NCBI GenBank assembly: GCA_003449515.1
Contig: DMHI01000006.1
Coordinates: 1 to 8,552 of the forward strand
DNA: 8,552 nucleotides
Source of the DNA: Lysobacteraceae bacterium
GTDB taxonomy: Bacteria > Pseudomonadota > Gammaproteobacteria > Xanthomonadales > Xanthomonadaceae
Reading direction: 5' to 3'
Within the stretch, counting starts at the first letter, position 1. Each line of letters opens with the position of its first letter. The notes under the pieces are model-generated. The model ran no database searches. It was given only the letters and a program-made list of their open reading frames with translations, and was not told the DNA's origin. Both the position numbers and the translations under genes were made by a program. Shown here one piece after another: positions 1-6,756 of this stretch.

Positions 1-473
1 AGATCGCCGACAAGCTCGCCGAGGCCGGCACCTGCGGCGCGTTGTGGGCCGACTGGTGGGGCTTCAAGGCCGAGGCCTTCGATGCGGTGCAGGAGAACAT
101 CCTGATCGTCGATCGCGCTGCCGGCGGCAAGGGCTGCGCCATCGTCCACTCCGATTCGCCCGAGGGCATCCAGCGCATGAACCAGGAGGCGGGCAAGGTG
201 ATCGGCGTCGGCCGTCGCGTCGGCATCGAGATCACCCCCGAACATGCGGTGCGCTGGATCACCGGCAATGCCGCGCGCGCGATCGGCATCGACGACCAGG
301 TGGGCACGCTGGAACGCGGCAAGATGGCCGATGTGGTGCTGTGGAACCAGAACCCCTTCAGCGTCTACGCCAAGGCCGAGAAGGTCTGGATCGATGGCGC
401 GCTGATGTTCGACCGCAACGATCCGGCACTGCAGCCGGTCTCCGACTTCACGCTCGGCCAGGAGCCGCTCTGA
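1..473 (+). CDS. Amidohydrolase family protein, C-terminal part (5' end outside window)
   Basis: This is the last 156 residues of a metal-dependent hydrolase of the amidohydrolase superfamily (imidazolonepropionase-like group). The substrate cannot be told from the sequence. Visible residues 49-52 read HSDS, matching the family's C-terminal strand where the Asp (D51 here) is the catalytic and metal-binding residue. After it come the helix of the last barrel repeat (ITGNAARAIGI) and the typical beta-sandwich ending VGTLERGKMADVVLWN, in which the chain returns to the small composite domain. The reading frame runs open from base 3 with no start, so the N-terminal HxH metal site and any signal peptide lie upstream. 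The stop (TGA at 471) shares its last A with the ATG of the next gene, so the two are probably translationally coupled. The closing segments of the two proteins are clearly similar (IG.LE/GK.AD.VLWN), pointing to an old tandem duplication. The family call is firm; the specific reaction is unknown. Confidence 0.9.
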   Translation, partial: IADKLAEAGTCGALWADWWGFKAEAFDAVQENILIVDRAAGGKGCAIVHSDSPEGIQRMNQEAGKVIGVGRRVGIEITPEHAVRWITGNAARAIGIDDQVGTLERGKMADVVLWNQNPFSVYAKAEKVWIDGALMFDRNDPALQPVSDFTLGQEPL

Positions 474-1798
474 TGCGCCGCCTTTCTTCGCTTGCCGCGG
501 CCATCGCCCTCGGCCTCGTTCCGTTCGCCGCCGCGCCCGCCGTGCTGGCGCAGTCCGTCGTCTTCATCGACAACGCCAAGGTGCACACCGTGGGCCCGCA
601 GGGCACGCTGGCCAATGGCGATGTGCTGATCACCGATGGCGTCATCAGCGCGGTCGCTGCGGAACTCAGCCCGCCCGCCGGTGCGGTGCGCATCGACGCG
701 AAAGGCCAGCCGCTGACGCCCGGCCTGTTCGCGGGCCTCACGGCCCTCGGCCTCGAGGAGATCAGCGCCGAAGCCAGCACCGTGCACAGCAACCTCGGCA
801 CCGCCGCGCCGCACGTGCATCCGGGCGAGACCCGCTGGCGCCCCGAGTTCGACGTGCTGCCGGCCTACAACCCGCGCTCGCAGGTGATCGGCGTCAACCG
901 CAAGGAAGGCCTCACCTTCACCGTGCTCGCTCCGGGCGCGCTCGAGGAGGGCAGCTTCGTCACCGGCCAGGGCGGCGTGGTGCGCTTCGACGGCGGCTTC
1001 GATGCGCTGCTCGACGGCAGCCGCAGCCTGTTCGTCGACCTTGGCAGCAACGCGGTGGCGATGTCGGGTGGCAGCCGCGCCGCGCAGTACATGCTGCTCG
1101 ACCAGGCCATCCGCGAAGCGCGGCCCGCCCCCTCGCCGCTGATGATGGTCAGCCCCGGCCACGGCCTGCTGACGCCGGCCGGCCGCGACGCGATGAGCCG
1201 CTACCTGCGTGGTGGTCGCGTGGTGTTCCACGTCGATCGCGCCGCCGACATCCGCCAGGTGATCGCGCTGGGCCGCAAGCACGGCTTCCAGCCGGTGATC
1301 GCCGGTGCGGCCGAAGGCTGGGTGGTCGCCAGCGATCTCGCCGCCGCCGGAGTGCCGGTGCTGCTCGACGCGCTCGCCAACCTGCCATCGAACTTCGACC
1401 AGCTCGGCGCGCGCCTCGACAACGCCGCGAAGCTGCATGCCGCTGGCGTGGCGGTCGCCTTCTCGCAGGACGGCGATGCCACCCACAACGCACGCAAGAT
1501 CCGCCAGCACGCCGGCAATGCCGCCGCCAACGGACTGCCCTGGGAAGCGGCACTCGCCGGCCTCACCCTCGCGCCGGCGCGGATGTTCGGCGTCGACGCG
1601 AAGATCGGCAGCATCGAGGTCGGCAAGAGCGCCGATCTCGTGCTGTGGAACGGCGACCCGCTCGAGGTGACGACCACCGCGACGCAGGTGTTCGTGGCCG
1701 GGCGTGCGGTGTCGATGCAGTCGCGCCAGACCCTGCTGCGCGATCGCTATCTGGCACCGAAGGGCGCGCGGCCGCGGGTGTATCCGGCGGGGCGGTGA
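473..1798 (+). CDS. Exported amidohydrolase-like protein lacking the usual HxH metal ligands
   Basis: This 441-residue protein has an N-terminal Sec signal peptide: MRR, a hydrophobic stretch of about 20 residues, then VLA with likely cleavage after A26. It should therefore act in the periplasm. The amidohydrolase fold shows in the N-terminal beta-sandwich (residues about 28-80), the barrel, and the C-terminal return IGSIEVGKSADLVLWNGDP. The active site looks altered. Where active relatives have GL(I/V)D.H.H, this protein has LTPGLFAGLTALGL (residues 81-94) with no His. The strand that often carries EHG reads VIAGAAEGW (275-283), also without His. A His remains at H253 (FHVDRAAD). The late strand reads FSQDGD (330-335), followed by ATHNAR, so an acidic residue is kept. 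I infer either a divergent one-metal enzyme or a non-catalytic partner of the upstream paralogue. The ATG is chosen because it opens the signal peptide and overlaps the upstream stop as TGATG. The frame stays open upstream, but that stretch lies antiphase to the first gene and is not protein-like. Confidence 0.9.
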   Translation: MRRLSSLAAAIALGLVPFAAAPAVLAQSVVFIDNAKVHTVGPQGTLANGDVLITDGVISAVAAELSPPAGAVRIDAKGQPLTPGLFAGLTALGLEEISAEASTVHSNLGTAAPHVHPGETRWRPEFDVLPAYNPRSQVIGVNRKEGLTFTVLAPGALEEGSFVTGQGGVVRFDGGFDALLDGSRSLFVDLGSNAVAMSGGSRAAQYMLLDQAIREARPAPSPLMMVSPGHGLLTPAGRDAMSRYLRGGRVVFHVDRAADIRQVIALGRKHGFQPVIAGAAEGWVVASDLAAAGVPVLLDALANLPSNFDQLGARLDNAAKLHAAGVAVAFSQDGDATHNARKIRQHAGNAAANGLPWEAALAGLTLAPARMFGVDAKIGSIEVGKSADLVLWNGDPLEVTTTATQVFVAGRAVSMQSRQTLLRDRYLAPKGARPRVYPAGR

Positions 1799-1813
1799 GA
1801 CAACACCTCTCGA

Positions 1814-1820
1814 GGAAGGA
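1814..1820 (+). promoter_or_regulatory. Ribosome binding site GGAAGGA
   Basis: A purine-rich Shine-Dalgarno match, GGAAGGA, ends seven bases before the ATG at 1828. It decides that start against the much longer open frame upstream and against the out-of-frame ATG at 1823, which meets a stop after one more codon. Confidence 0.75.
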
Positions 1821-1827
1821 TCATGCC

Positions 1828-2142
1828 ATGAGCACCATCGTCATCAAGCGCAGCCAGGCGGTGTGGCAAGACCGCACCCGTGCCTACACCGCGTGGGTCG
1901 ACGGGAAAGCGGTGGGGCGGCTCGAACACGGCGCATCATTGAGCGTGCCCGTGGGTGCCGGCGAGCACGAAGTGCAGATGCGCATCGACTGGTGCACGTC
2001 ACCTGCGCTGTCCGTCAGCGTCCCCGTGGGCGGCACCGTCGAACTCGAGTGCGGCCCGAACGCGAATGCGCTGCTGGCGTTGCTGTACATCACACTGTGG
2101 CGGCACCGATATATCTGGCTGAAGCCCGCCACTACCGAGTGA
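1828..2142 (+). CDS. Small conserved-type protein of unknown function, beta-rich with hydrophobic C-terminus
   Basis: This is a 104-residue protein whose function I do not recognise. Its layout resembles a widespread small beta-domain family seen from memory in many bacteria: a basic start (IKR), RAYTAWVDGKAVGRL at 18-32, a GASLSVPVGAGEHEVQ segment at 35-50 that looks like a PEGA-type surface-carbohydrate or ligand-presenting beta-hairpin repeat, and the characteristic IDWC at 53-56. A further beta-strand pair follows (SVSVPVGGTVELEC). The C-terminal hydrophobic run, residues about 81-98, ends in RYIWLKP and may be a membrane-associating strand or helix rather than a clear transmembrane span. 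There is no signal peptide, so it is probably cytoplasmic. It lies 29 bases after the amidohydrolase pair on the same strand with no terminator between, so co-transcription is likely. Its stop is only ten bases from the convergent clpB stop. The ORF is well supported by its RBS and composition; the function is open. Confidence 0.8.
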   Translation: MSTIVIKRSQAVWQDRTRAYTAWVDGKAVGRLEHGASLSVPVGAGEHEVQMRIDWCTSPALSVSVPVGGTVELECGPNANALLALLYITLWRHRYIWLKPATTE

Positions 2143-2152
2143 CCCCGCTACC

Positions 2153-4735
2153 TCAGTGCTTGCGGAAGGTGATCGTCCCGCCCTCGCTGCTGACCTGCAG
2201 CGCGTCACCGGCCACAAACTCGCCGCCGAGGATCTTCTGCGCCAGCGGGTTCTCGATCTGCTGCTGGATCGCGCGCTTCAGCGGTCGCGCGCCGTAGACC
2301 GGATCGAAGCCGACGTTGCCGAGCACGTCCAGCGCCTTGTCGTCGATGCTGAACCTGATCTGGCGCTCGGCGAGCCGCTTGGCGAGGTAGGCCGTCTGGA
2401 TGCGGGCGATCTCGCGGATCTGCTCGCGGCCCAGCGGGTGGAAGACCACGATCTCATCCAGCCGATTGATGAACTCCGGGCGGAAGTGCGACTGCACCAC
2501 GCCCATCACCGCCGCCTTCATCTGGATGTAGGCCGCATCGCCCTCGCCGCTCAGCTCCTGGATGTGCTGGCTGCCGAGGTTGGAGGTCATCACGATGACG
2601 GTGTTGCGGAAGTCCACCGTGCGGCCCTGGCCGTCGGTGAGGCGGCCGTCGTCGAGCACCTGCAGCAGCACGTTGAACACGTCCGGGTGCGCCTTCTCGA
2701 CCTCGTCGAGCAGGATCACGCTGTACGGGCGGCGGCGCACGGCTTCGGTGAGATACCCACCTTCCTCGTAGCCCACGTAACCGGGCGGCGCACCGATCAA
2801 GCGCGCCACGGAGTGCTTCTCCATGAACTCGCTCATGTCGATGCGCACCATCGCTTCTTCCGTGTCGAAGAGGAAGTGCGCCAGCGCCTTGCACAGCTCG
2901 GTCTTGCCCACGCCCGTGGGCCCGAGGAACAGGAAGCTGCCGTTGGGGCGGTTCGGGTCGGACAGGCCCGCGCGTGAGCGGCGGATCGCGTCCGACACCG
3001 CGCGCACGGCCTCGCGCTGGCCGACCACGCGCGCGGCCAGCACCTCGTCCATCTTCAAGAGCTTCTCGCGCTCGCCTTCGAGCATCTTGCTGACCGGAAT
3101 GCCGGTCCAGCGCGACACCACTTCGGCGATCTCCTCGGCCGTCACCTTGTCCTGCAGCAGGGTGAAGCCCTTGTGCTCCGCGGCCTGCGCGTCATGGAGC
3201 TGCTTCTCCAGCTGCGGCAGCTTGCCGTACTGGATCTCGGAGGCCCGCGCCAAATCCTGCCGACGATGCGCGGCCTCCAGCTCGGACTTCAGCTGCTCGA
3301 TCTGTTCTTTCAGCTTCGTCGTGCCGGTGACGGCGGCCTTCTCGGCCTTCCACACCTCTTCCAGATCGTTGAACTCGCGCTCGAGCGTCTTGATCTCGGC
3401 CTCAAGGTCAGCGAGGCGCTGCTTGGATTCGTCATCCTTCTCCTTCTTCAGCGCCTCGCGCTGGATCTTGAGCTGGATCAGTCGCCGCTCCTTGCGGTCC
3501 ATCTCCTCGGGCTTGCTGTCGATCTCCATGCGGATGCGCGAGGCCGCCTCGTCCATCAGGTCGATGGCCTTGTCGGGCAGCTGGCGGTCGGCGATGTAGC
3601 GGTTCGACAGCGTGGCCGCCGCGACGATGGCCGGGTCGGTGATCTCCACGCCGTGGTGAACGGCATAGCGTTCTTTCAGGCCGCGAAGGATGGCGATGGT
3701 GTCCTCCACACTCGGCTCGCCGACGAACACCTTCTGGAAGCGGCGCTCCAGCGCGGCATCCTTCTCGACGTACTTGCGGTACTCGTCGAGCGTGGTGGCA
3801 CCGATGCAGTGCAGCTCGCCGCGGGCCAGCGCGGGCTTGAGCATGTTGCCGGCGTCCATCGAGCCTTCCGCCTTGCCGGCGCCGACCATCGTGTGCAGCT
3901 CGTCGATGAACAGGATCACCTGCCCCTCGTTCTTGGCGAGGTCATTCAGCACGGCCTTCAGGCGCTCCTCGAACTCGCCGCGGAACTTCGCACCGGCAAT
4001 GAGCGCGCCCATGTCGAGCGAGAGCACGCGCTTGCCGCGCAGACCTTCGGGCACCTCGCCGTTGATGATCCGTTGCGCAAGGCCTTCGACGATGGCGGTC
4101 TTGCCGACGCCGGGCTCGCCGATCAGCACCGGGTTGTTCTTGGTGCGCCGCTGCAGCACCTGGATGGTGCGGCGGATCTCCTCGTCGCGGCCGATCACCG
4201 GATCGAGCTTGCTGCTCTCGGCCCGAGCGGTGAGGTCGATGCAGTACTTCTCCAGCGCCTGGCGCTGATCCTCGGCGTTCTCGCTCTGCACCTTCTCGCC
4301 GCCGCGCATCTTCTGGATCGCCGCCTCGAGCTTCGCCTTGTCGAATCCGGCCGACTTCAGCAGCTTGCCGGCCTCGCCGCTGTCCTCGACGCAGGCGAGC
4401 AGGAACAGCTCGCTGGCGATGAAGGCATCGCCGCGCTGAGCGGCCAGCTTGTCGGTGACGTTGAGCAGGCGCGCCAGCTCGTTGCCGAGGTTCACCTGGC
4501 CGGCCTGGCCGGTCACTTTCGGCAGGCGATCGAGCGCTTCACCGACCTTTTCGCGGAGAAGCGGAACGTTGCCGCCGGCCTGCGCCAGCAGCGGGCGCGT
4601 GCCGCCGCCCTGCTGGTCCAGCAGCGCGACGAGCAGGTGCGCCGGTTCGATCAGGTTGTGGTCGCGCACGAGGGCCAGCGACTGCGCGTCCTGCAGGGCC
4701 TGGGCGAAGCGCGAGGTGAGCTTGTCCATCCGCAT
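2153..4735 (-). CDS. clpB: ATP-dependent disaggregase ClpB (Hsp100)
   Basis: ClpB is a hexameric cytoplasmic AAA+ chaperone that, with DnaK/DnaJ/GrpE, threads aggregated proteins through its pore after heat stress. The 860 residues cover all the expected domains. The N-terminal Clp-N repeats span about 1-145. NBD1 has Walker A GEPGVGKT at 206-213, Walker B LFIDE ending at E279, and arginine fingers R331/R332. The coiled-coil M domain, about 405-525, binds DnaK. NBD2 has Walker A GPTGVGKT at 605-612, Walker B ILLDE ending at E678, sensor-region FINR with R758, and the C-terminal GYDPVYGARPLKR-type motif (here starting GF). Motif numbering matches E. coli almost exactly up to NBD2. The first pore loop has Phe at 251 (GAKFRGEF) where E. 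coli has Tyr; the second keeps Y653. The ATG is chosen because MRMDKLT aligns with E. coli MRLDRLT and because GGAG sits seven bases upstream (4743-4746). A sigma-32 promoter precedes it. It follows pgeF on the same strand. Confidence 0.98.
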   Translation of the reverse strand: MRMDKLTSRFAQALQDAQSLALVRDHNLIEPAHLLVALLDQQGGGTRPLLAQAGGNVPLLREKVGEALDRLPKVTGQAGQVNLGNELARLLNVTDKLAAQRGDAFIASELFLLACVEDSGEAGKLLKSAGFDKAKLEAAIQKMRGGEKVQSENAEDQRQALEKYCIDLTARAESSKLDPVIGRDEEIRRTIQVLQRRTKNNPVLIGEPGVGKTAIVEGLAQRIINGEVPEGLRGKRVLSLDMGALIAGAKFRGEFEERLKAVLNDLAKNEGQVILFIDELHTMVGAGKAEGSMDAGNMLKPALARGELHCIGATTLDEYRKYVEKDAALERRFQKVFVGEPSVEDTIAILRGLKERYAVHHGVEITDPAIVAAATLSNRYIADRQLPDKAIDLMDEAASRIRMEIDSKPEEMDRKERRLIQLKIQREALKKEKDDESKQRLADLEAEIKTLEREFNDLEEVWKAEKAAVTGTTKLKEQIEQLKSELEAAHRRQDLARASEIQYGKLPQLEKQLHDAQAAEHKGFTLLQDKVTAEEIAEVVSRWTGIPVSKMLEGEREKLLKMDEVLAARVVGQREAVRAVSDAIRRSRAGLSDPNRPNGSFLFLGPTGVGKTELCKALAHFLFDTEEAMVRIDMSEFMEKHSVARLIGAPPGYVGYEEGGYLTEAVRRRPYSVILLDEVEKAHPDVFNVLLQVLDDGRLTDGQGRTVDFRNTVIVMTSNLGSQHIQELSGEGDAAYIQMKAAVMGVVQSHFRPEFINRLDEIVVFHPLGREQIREIARIQTAYLAKRLAERQIRFSIDDKALDVLGNVGFDPVYGARPLKRAIQQQIENPLAQKILGGEFVAGDALQVSSEGGTITFRKH
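4289..4291 (-). other. Candidate internal GTG start for short ClpB isoform
   Basis: Codon 149 of clpB is GTG (Val149, in GGEKVQSEN). In E. coli the truncated ClpB lacking the N domain starts at a GTG for Val149, and the surrounding residues here align (MRGGE.V followed by AEDQRQAL). The purine-rich run GGCGGCGAGAAG precedes the codon but is a weaker ribosome binding site than a GGAGG core. An ATG six codons upstream (Met143) is an alternative. Use of either site is inferred from position only. Confidence 0.35.
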
Positions 4736-4786
4736 GGGTCGTCTCCGGGAAGGGGCGGCCCACGGTGCAGGCCGCGATGCCTTCCC

Positions 4787-4815
4787 AGATGCGGATGATG
4801 CCGGCGTGATTCAAG
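4787..4815 (-). promoter_or_regulatory. Sigma-32 (heat-shock) promoter of clpB
   Basis: Read on the minus strand, CTTGAAT (4815-4809) is followed after 14 bases by CCGCATCT (4794-4787). The known RpoH consensus is CTTGAAA, a 13-15 base spacer, then CCCCATNT, so each box differs from it at one position. Transcription would begin near 4780, giving a leader of about 45 bases before the clpB ATG. The location directly upstream of clpB, a classic RpoH target, makes chance unlikely. Confidence 0.8.
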
Positions 4816-4831
4816 GCCCGTCCGCAGCCGG

Positions 4832-4858
4832 GGCGATCGCCAGCCGGCAGCGCCGGCT
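4832..4858 (-). other. Hairpin and palindrome at the end of pgeF
   Basis: On the minus strand a perfect 7-bp stem with a three-base loop, AGCCGGC-GCT-GCCGGCT, begins at the last A of the pgeF stop codon. Two bases beyond the arm's last T-start the self-complementary decamer GGCGATCGCC occupies 4832-4841, directly abutting the stem. No U-rich tract follows, so this is not a standard intrinsic terminator. It may slow ribosomes or polymerase, or protect the mRNA 3' end between pgeF and the separately promoted clpB. Confidence 0.4.
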
Positions 4859-5619
4859 CACCGCCCCCGCCACAGCAGGCTGGCCATGCGACCGGTGCGG
4901 GCATCGCGCCGATGCGAGAAGAACGCATCCGCCTCGCCGATGGTGCAGCGCCCGCCGCCGTGCACGCGCATCACGTCGAGCGCCGCCAGCCGCCGCCGCG
5001 CCAGCGCGTACAGGTCGACACGCCAGTGGCCGGGACGCGTGGGCACGAATGCCATCGCCGCGCCGGCATCGCCATCGACGAAGGCCGCACGCACCTCCTC
5101 GCCCACTTCGTAGTTGGATGGCCCCGCCGCCGGCCCCAGCCAGGCGACGACGCGCTCGCCGGGCACGCGCATCGCCGCGACGGTGGCTTCGACCACGCCC
5201 GCCGCCAACCCGCGCCAGCCGGCGTGCGCCGCGCCGAGCACCGCGCCGTCATCGGCGCACAGCAGCACCGGCAGGCAGTCGGCGTGCAGCACGGTGAGCA
5301 CCACCCCCGCACGCCGCGTCACCGCGGCGTCGGCTTCGGGCTCCTCGTCGTGCGCCGAGTCGGCATCGACCACGCGCCTGCCGTGCACCTGCTTCAGCCA
5401 CAACGGCGCAGCGGGCAGATCGAGCGCCTCGCGCAGCGCCGCGCGATTCGCGATCACATGTTCGGCCGAATCACCGCTCGCCGTGCGATGGCCGCCGAGG
5501 TTCAACGTGTCGAACGGCGCTGGCGAAACGCCGAGTCCACGGCGCCGCGTCGAGCCACCGCGCACGGCCGCCGGCGCGGGCCAGTCGGCGGCGAGGAAGA
5601 ACGGCGGCGTCGCGCTCAT
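4858..5619 (-). CDS. pgeF: Peptidoglycan editing factor PgeF (YfiH/laccase-domain, DUF152 family)
   Basis: This is a 253-residue cytoplasmic protein, full length for the family (E. coli about 243). E. coli PgeF (YfiH) removes wrongly incorporated L-serine from UDP-MurNAc precursors, keeping L-alanine in the stem peptide. Related bacterial and animal (LACC1/FAMIN) proteins have purine nucleoside phosphorylase and adenosine deaminase activity, so the physiological substrate could be broader. The metal-site residues are all present: H79 in WLKQVHG, C115 in HADCLPVLLC and H132 in AAHAGWRG. The signature segments AWLGPAAGPSNYEVG (159-173) and FFSHRRDARTGRMAS (233-247) are intact. The ATG gives an N-terminus matching the family, with only about ten residues before the first strand (DWPAP); no strong ribosome binding site is visible. 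It lies 49 bases after rluD in the same orientation, the E. coli order, and is likely read through from rluD. A hairpin starts at its stop codon. Confidence 0.95.
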   Translation of the reverse strand: MSATPPFFLAADWPAPAAVRGGSTRRRGLGVSPAPFDTLNLGGHRTASGDSAEHVIANRAALREALDLPAAPLWLKQVHGRRVVDADSAHDEEPEADAAVTRRAGVVLTVLHADCLPVLLCADDGAVLGAAHAGWRGLAAGVVEATVAAMRVPGERVVAWLGPAAGPSNYEVGEEVRAAFVDGDAGAAMAFVPTRPGHWRVDLYALARRRLAALDVMRVHGGGRCTIGEADAFFSHRRDARTGRMASLLWRGR

Positions 5620-5668
5620 ACCCGCGGGCTGCGGCGGGCCGGATCTCGCAGCGCCGCGAGGTCCGCGC

Positions 5669-6691
5669 TCACTTCAGCCCCTTCGCCGTCGCCTCCGCGG
5701 TGTCCGCGCGCAGTTGCACGAGCAGGGCCAGCATGTCGGCCGGCATGCCGGCCTCGAAGCGCAGGGTCTCACCACTGCCCGGATGCGCGAAGGCCAGCGA
5801 TTCAGCGTGCAGGGCCTGACGCTTGAAGCCGCGCAGGCCCTCGACCAGCGCCTCGGTCGCACCCCTCGGCAGGCGCAGGTTGCCGCCGTAGAGCGGATCG
5901 CCCACCAGCGGGTGGCGCACATGCGCCAGATGCACGCGGATCTGGTGGGTGCGGCCGGTTTCCAACCGGCACTCCACCAGCGTGTGGCTGCGGAAACGCT
6001 CGCGCACGCGGTAGTGCGTGACCGCCTCGCGGCCCGATTCGTTCACCGCTTGCCGGATGCGATCGGTGGGATGGCGGCCGATCGGTGCGTTCACCGTGCC
6101 GCCGGCCACCATCGCGCCGCAGGCCACGGCGAGGTACTGGCGGTGCACGGTGCGGCCCGAGAGCTGCTCCACCAGCGCGGCGTGCGCGCGCAGCGTGCGC
6201 GCCACCACCATCAGGCCCGAGGTGTCCTTGTCGAGCCGATGGACGATGCCGGCGCGCGGCAGCTCGGCCAGCTTCGCATCGAGGTGCAGCAGCGCGTTCA
6301 CCAGCGTGCCGCGCGGGTTGCCCGCCCCCGGATGCACCACCAGCCCGGCCGGCTTGTTGATGACGATCACCTCGTCGTCGGCGTGCAGCAGGTCGAGCGC
6401 GATGGCTTCCGGCTCGGCCGTGGTTTCGATCGAGGGCGTCACCCACACCGTCACCGTCTCGCCGCCGCGCAAGGCCTGCTTGGGCTTGGCTTCGGCGCCG
6501 TCGAGCAGGGCCTCGCCGGACTTGATCCAGGCGGTGAGGCGCGAGCGCGAGAAGTCGGGGAAGAGGTCGGCCAGCGCCTGATCGAAGCGGCGCCCGGCAT
6601 GCTCCAGCGGCACCACGGCCTCCAGCAGCTCGCGCTCGTCGTCGGCGCGGCCATCGTCGGTGGAAGGCGAGGCGGTGGAGGCGGGGCTCAT
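5669..6691 (-). CDS. rluD: 23S rRNA pseudouridine synthase RluD
   Basis: RluD converts uridines 1911, 1915 and 1917 (E. coli numbering) in helix 69 of 23S rRNA to pseudouridine during late 50S assembly. The 340-residue product has an N-terminal S4 RNA-binding domain (about 34-82, with RRFDQALADLFPDFSRSRL) and a RluA-type catalytic domain. The catalytic Asp is D154 in HRLDKDTSG (151-159). Other family motifs are INKPAGLVVHPGAG (111-124), RLETGRTHQIRVHLAH (242-257) and HPLVGDPLYGG (260-270). E. coli RluD has 326 residues, and the excess here is mostly a Ser/Thr/Asp-rich N-terminal leader. The ATG at 6691 was chosen because it keeps the usual distance to the S4 domain. The frame stays open for another 97 codons, but these would run across the divergent promoter and into bamD and look non-coding. 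No clear Shine-Dalgarno precedes it. RluD rather than RluC or RluA is indicated by motif similarity and by the pgeF-clpB neighbourhood. Confidence 0.95.
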   Translation of the reverse strand: MSPASTASPSTDDGRADDERELLEAVVPLEHAGRRFDQALADLFPDFSRSRLTAWIKSGEALLDGAEAKPKQALRGGETVTVWVTPSIETTAEPEAIALDLLHADDEVIVINKPAGLVVHPGAGNPRGTLVNALLHLDAKLAELPRAGIVHRLDKDTSGLMVVARTLRAHAALVEQLSGRTVHRQYLAVACGAMVAGGTVNAPIGRHPTDRIRQAVNESGREAVTHYRVRERFRSHTLVECRLETGRTHQIRVHLAHVRHPLVGDPLYGGNLRLPRGATEALVEGLRGFKRQALHAESLAFAHPGSGETLRFEAGMPADMLALLVQLRADTAEATAKGLK

Positions 6692-6733
6692 GGGCGGGGC
6701 GACTCGTTGGGGCGTGGGCACGGATTCAGGGCG

Positions 6734-6746
6734 GGATGCGGCATCC
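6734..6746. repeat. Short inverted repeat in the rluD-bamD divergent region
   Basis: GGATGC, one base, then GCATCC forms a perfect inverted repeat of six-base arms. It ends four bases before the TATTAT box, where a regulator could cover the promoter spacer of bamD. An operator role is speculation; arms this short are also expected by chance in GC-rich DNA. Confidence 0.3.
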
Positions 6747-6750
6747 GGGC

Positions 6751-6756
6751 TATTAT
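6751..6756 (+). promoter_or_regulatory. Candidate -10 box of bamD promoter
   Basis: TATTAT matches the sigma-70 -10 consensus at five of six positions and is a rare A/T island in a GC-rich gap. Transcription would start near 6763, leaving about 26 bases before the bamD start. No good TTGACA-like box lies 16-18 bases upstream. The same bases read GATAAT on the other strand (6757-6752), so the site could also serve rluD. Confidence 0.4.

Noticed and set aside
365..1510. 381-codon minus-strand frame opposite the amidohydrolases
   Set aside because: It overlaps two plus-strand genes with clear domain signatures and has a His/Arg/Ala-rich shadow composition.
3173..4798. 541-codon open frame on the plus strand opposite clpB
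   Set aside because: It is antisense to an unmistakable clpB, its translation is low-complexity (Leu/Ala/Asp/His-rich) with no recognisable domain, and such frames arise from G/C-biased third positions in GC-rich genes.
4842..4858. Rho-independent terminator after pgeF
   Set aside because: The 7-bp stem is perfect but is followed by GGCGATCG rather than a T tract, so it is reported only as a hairpin.
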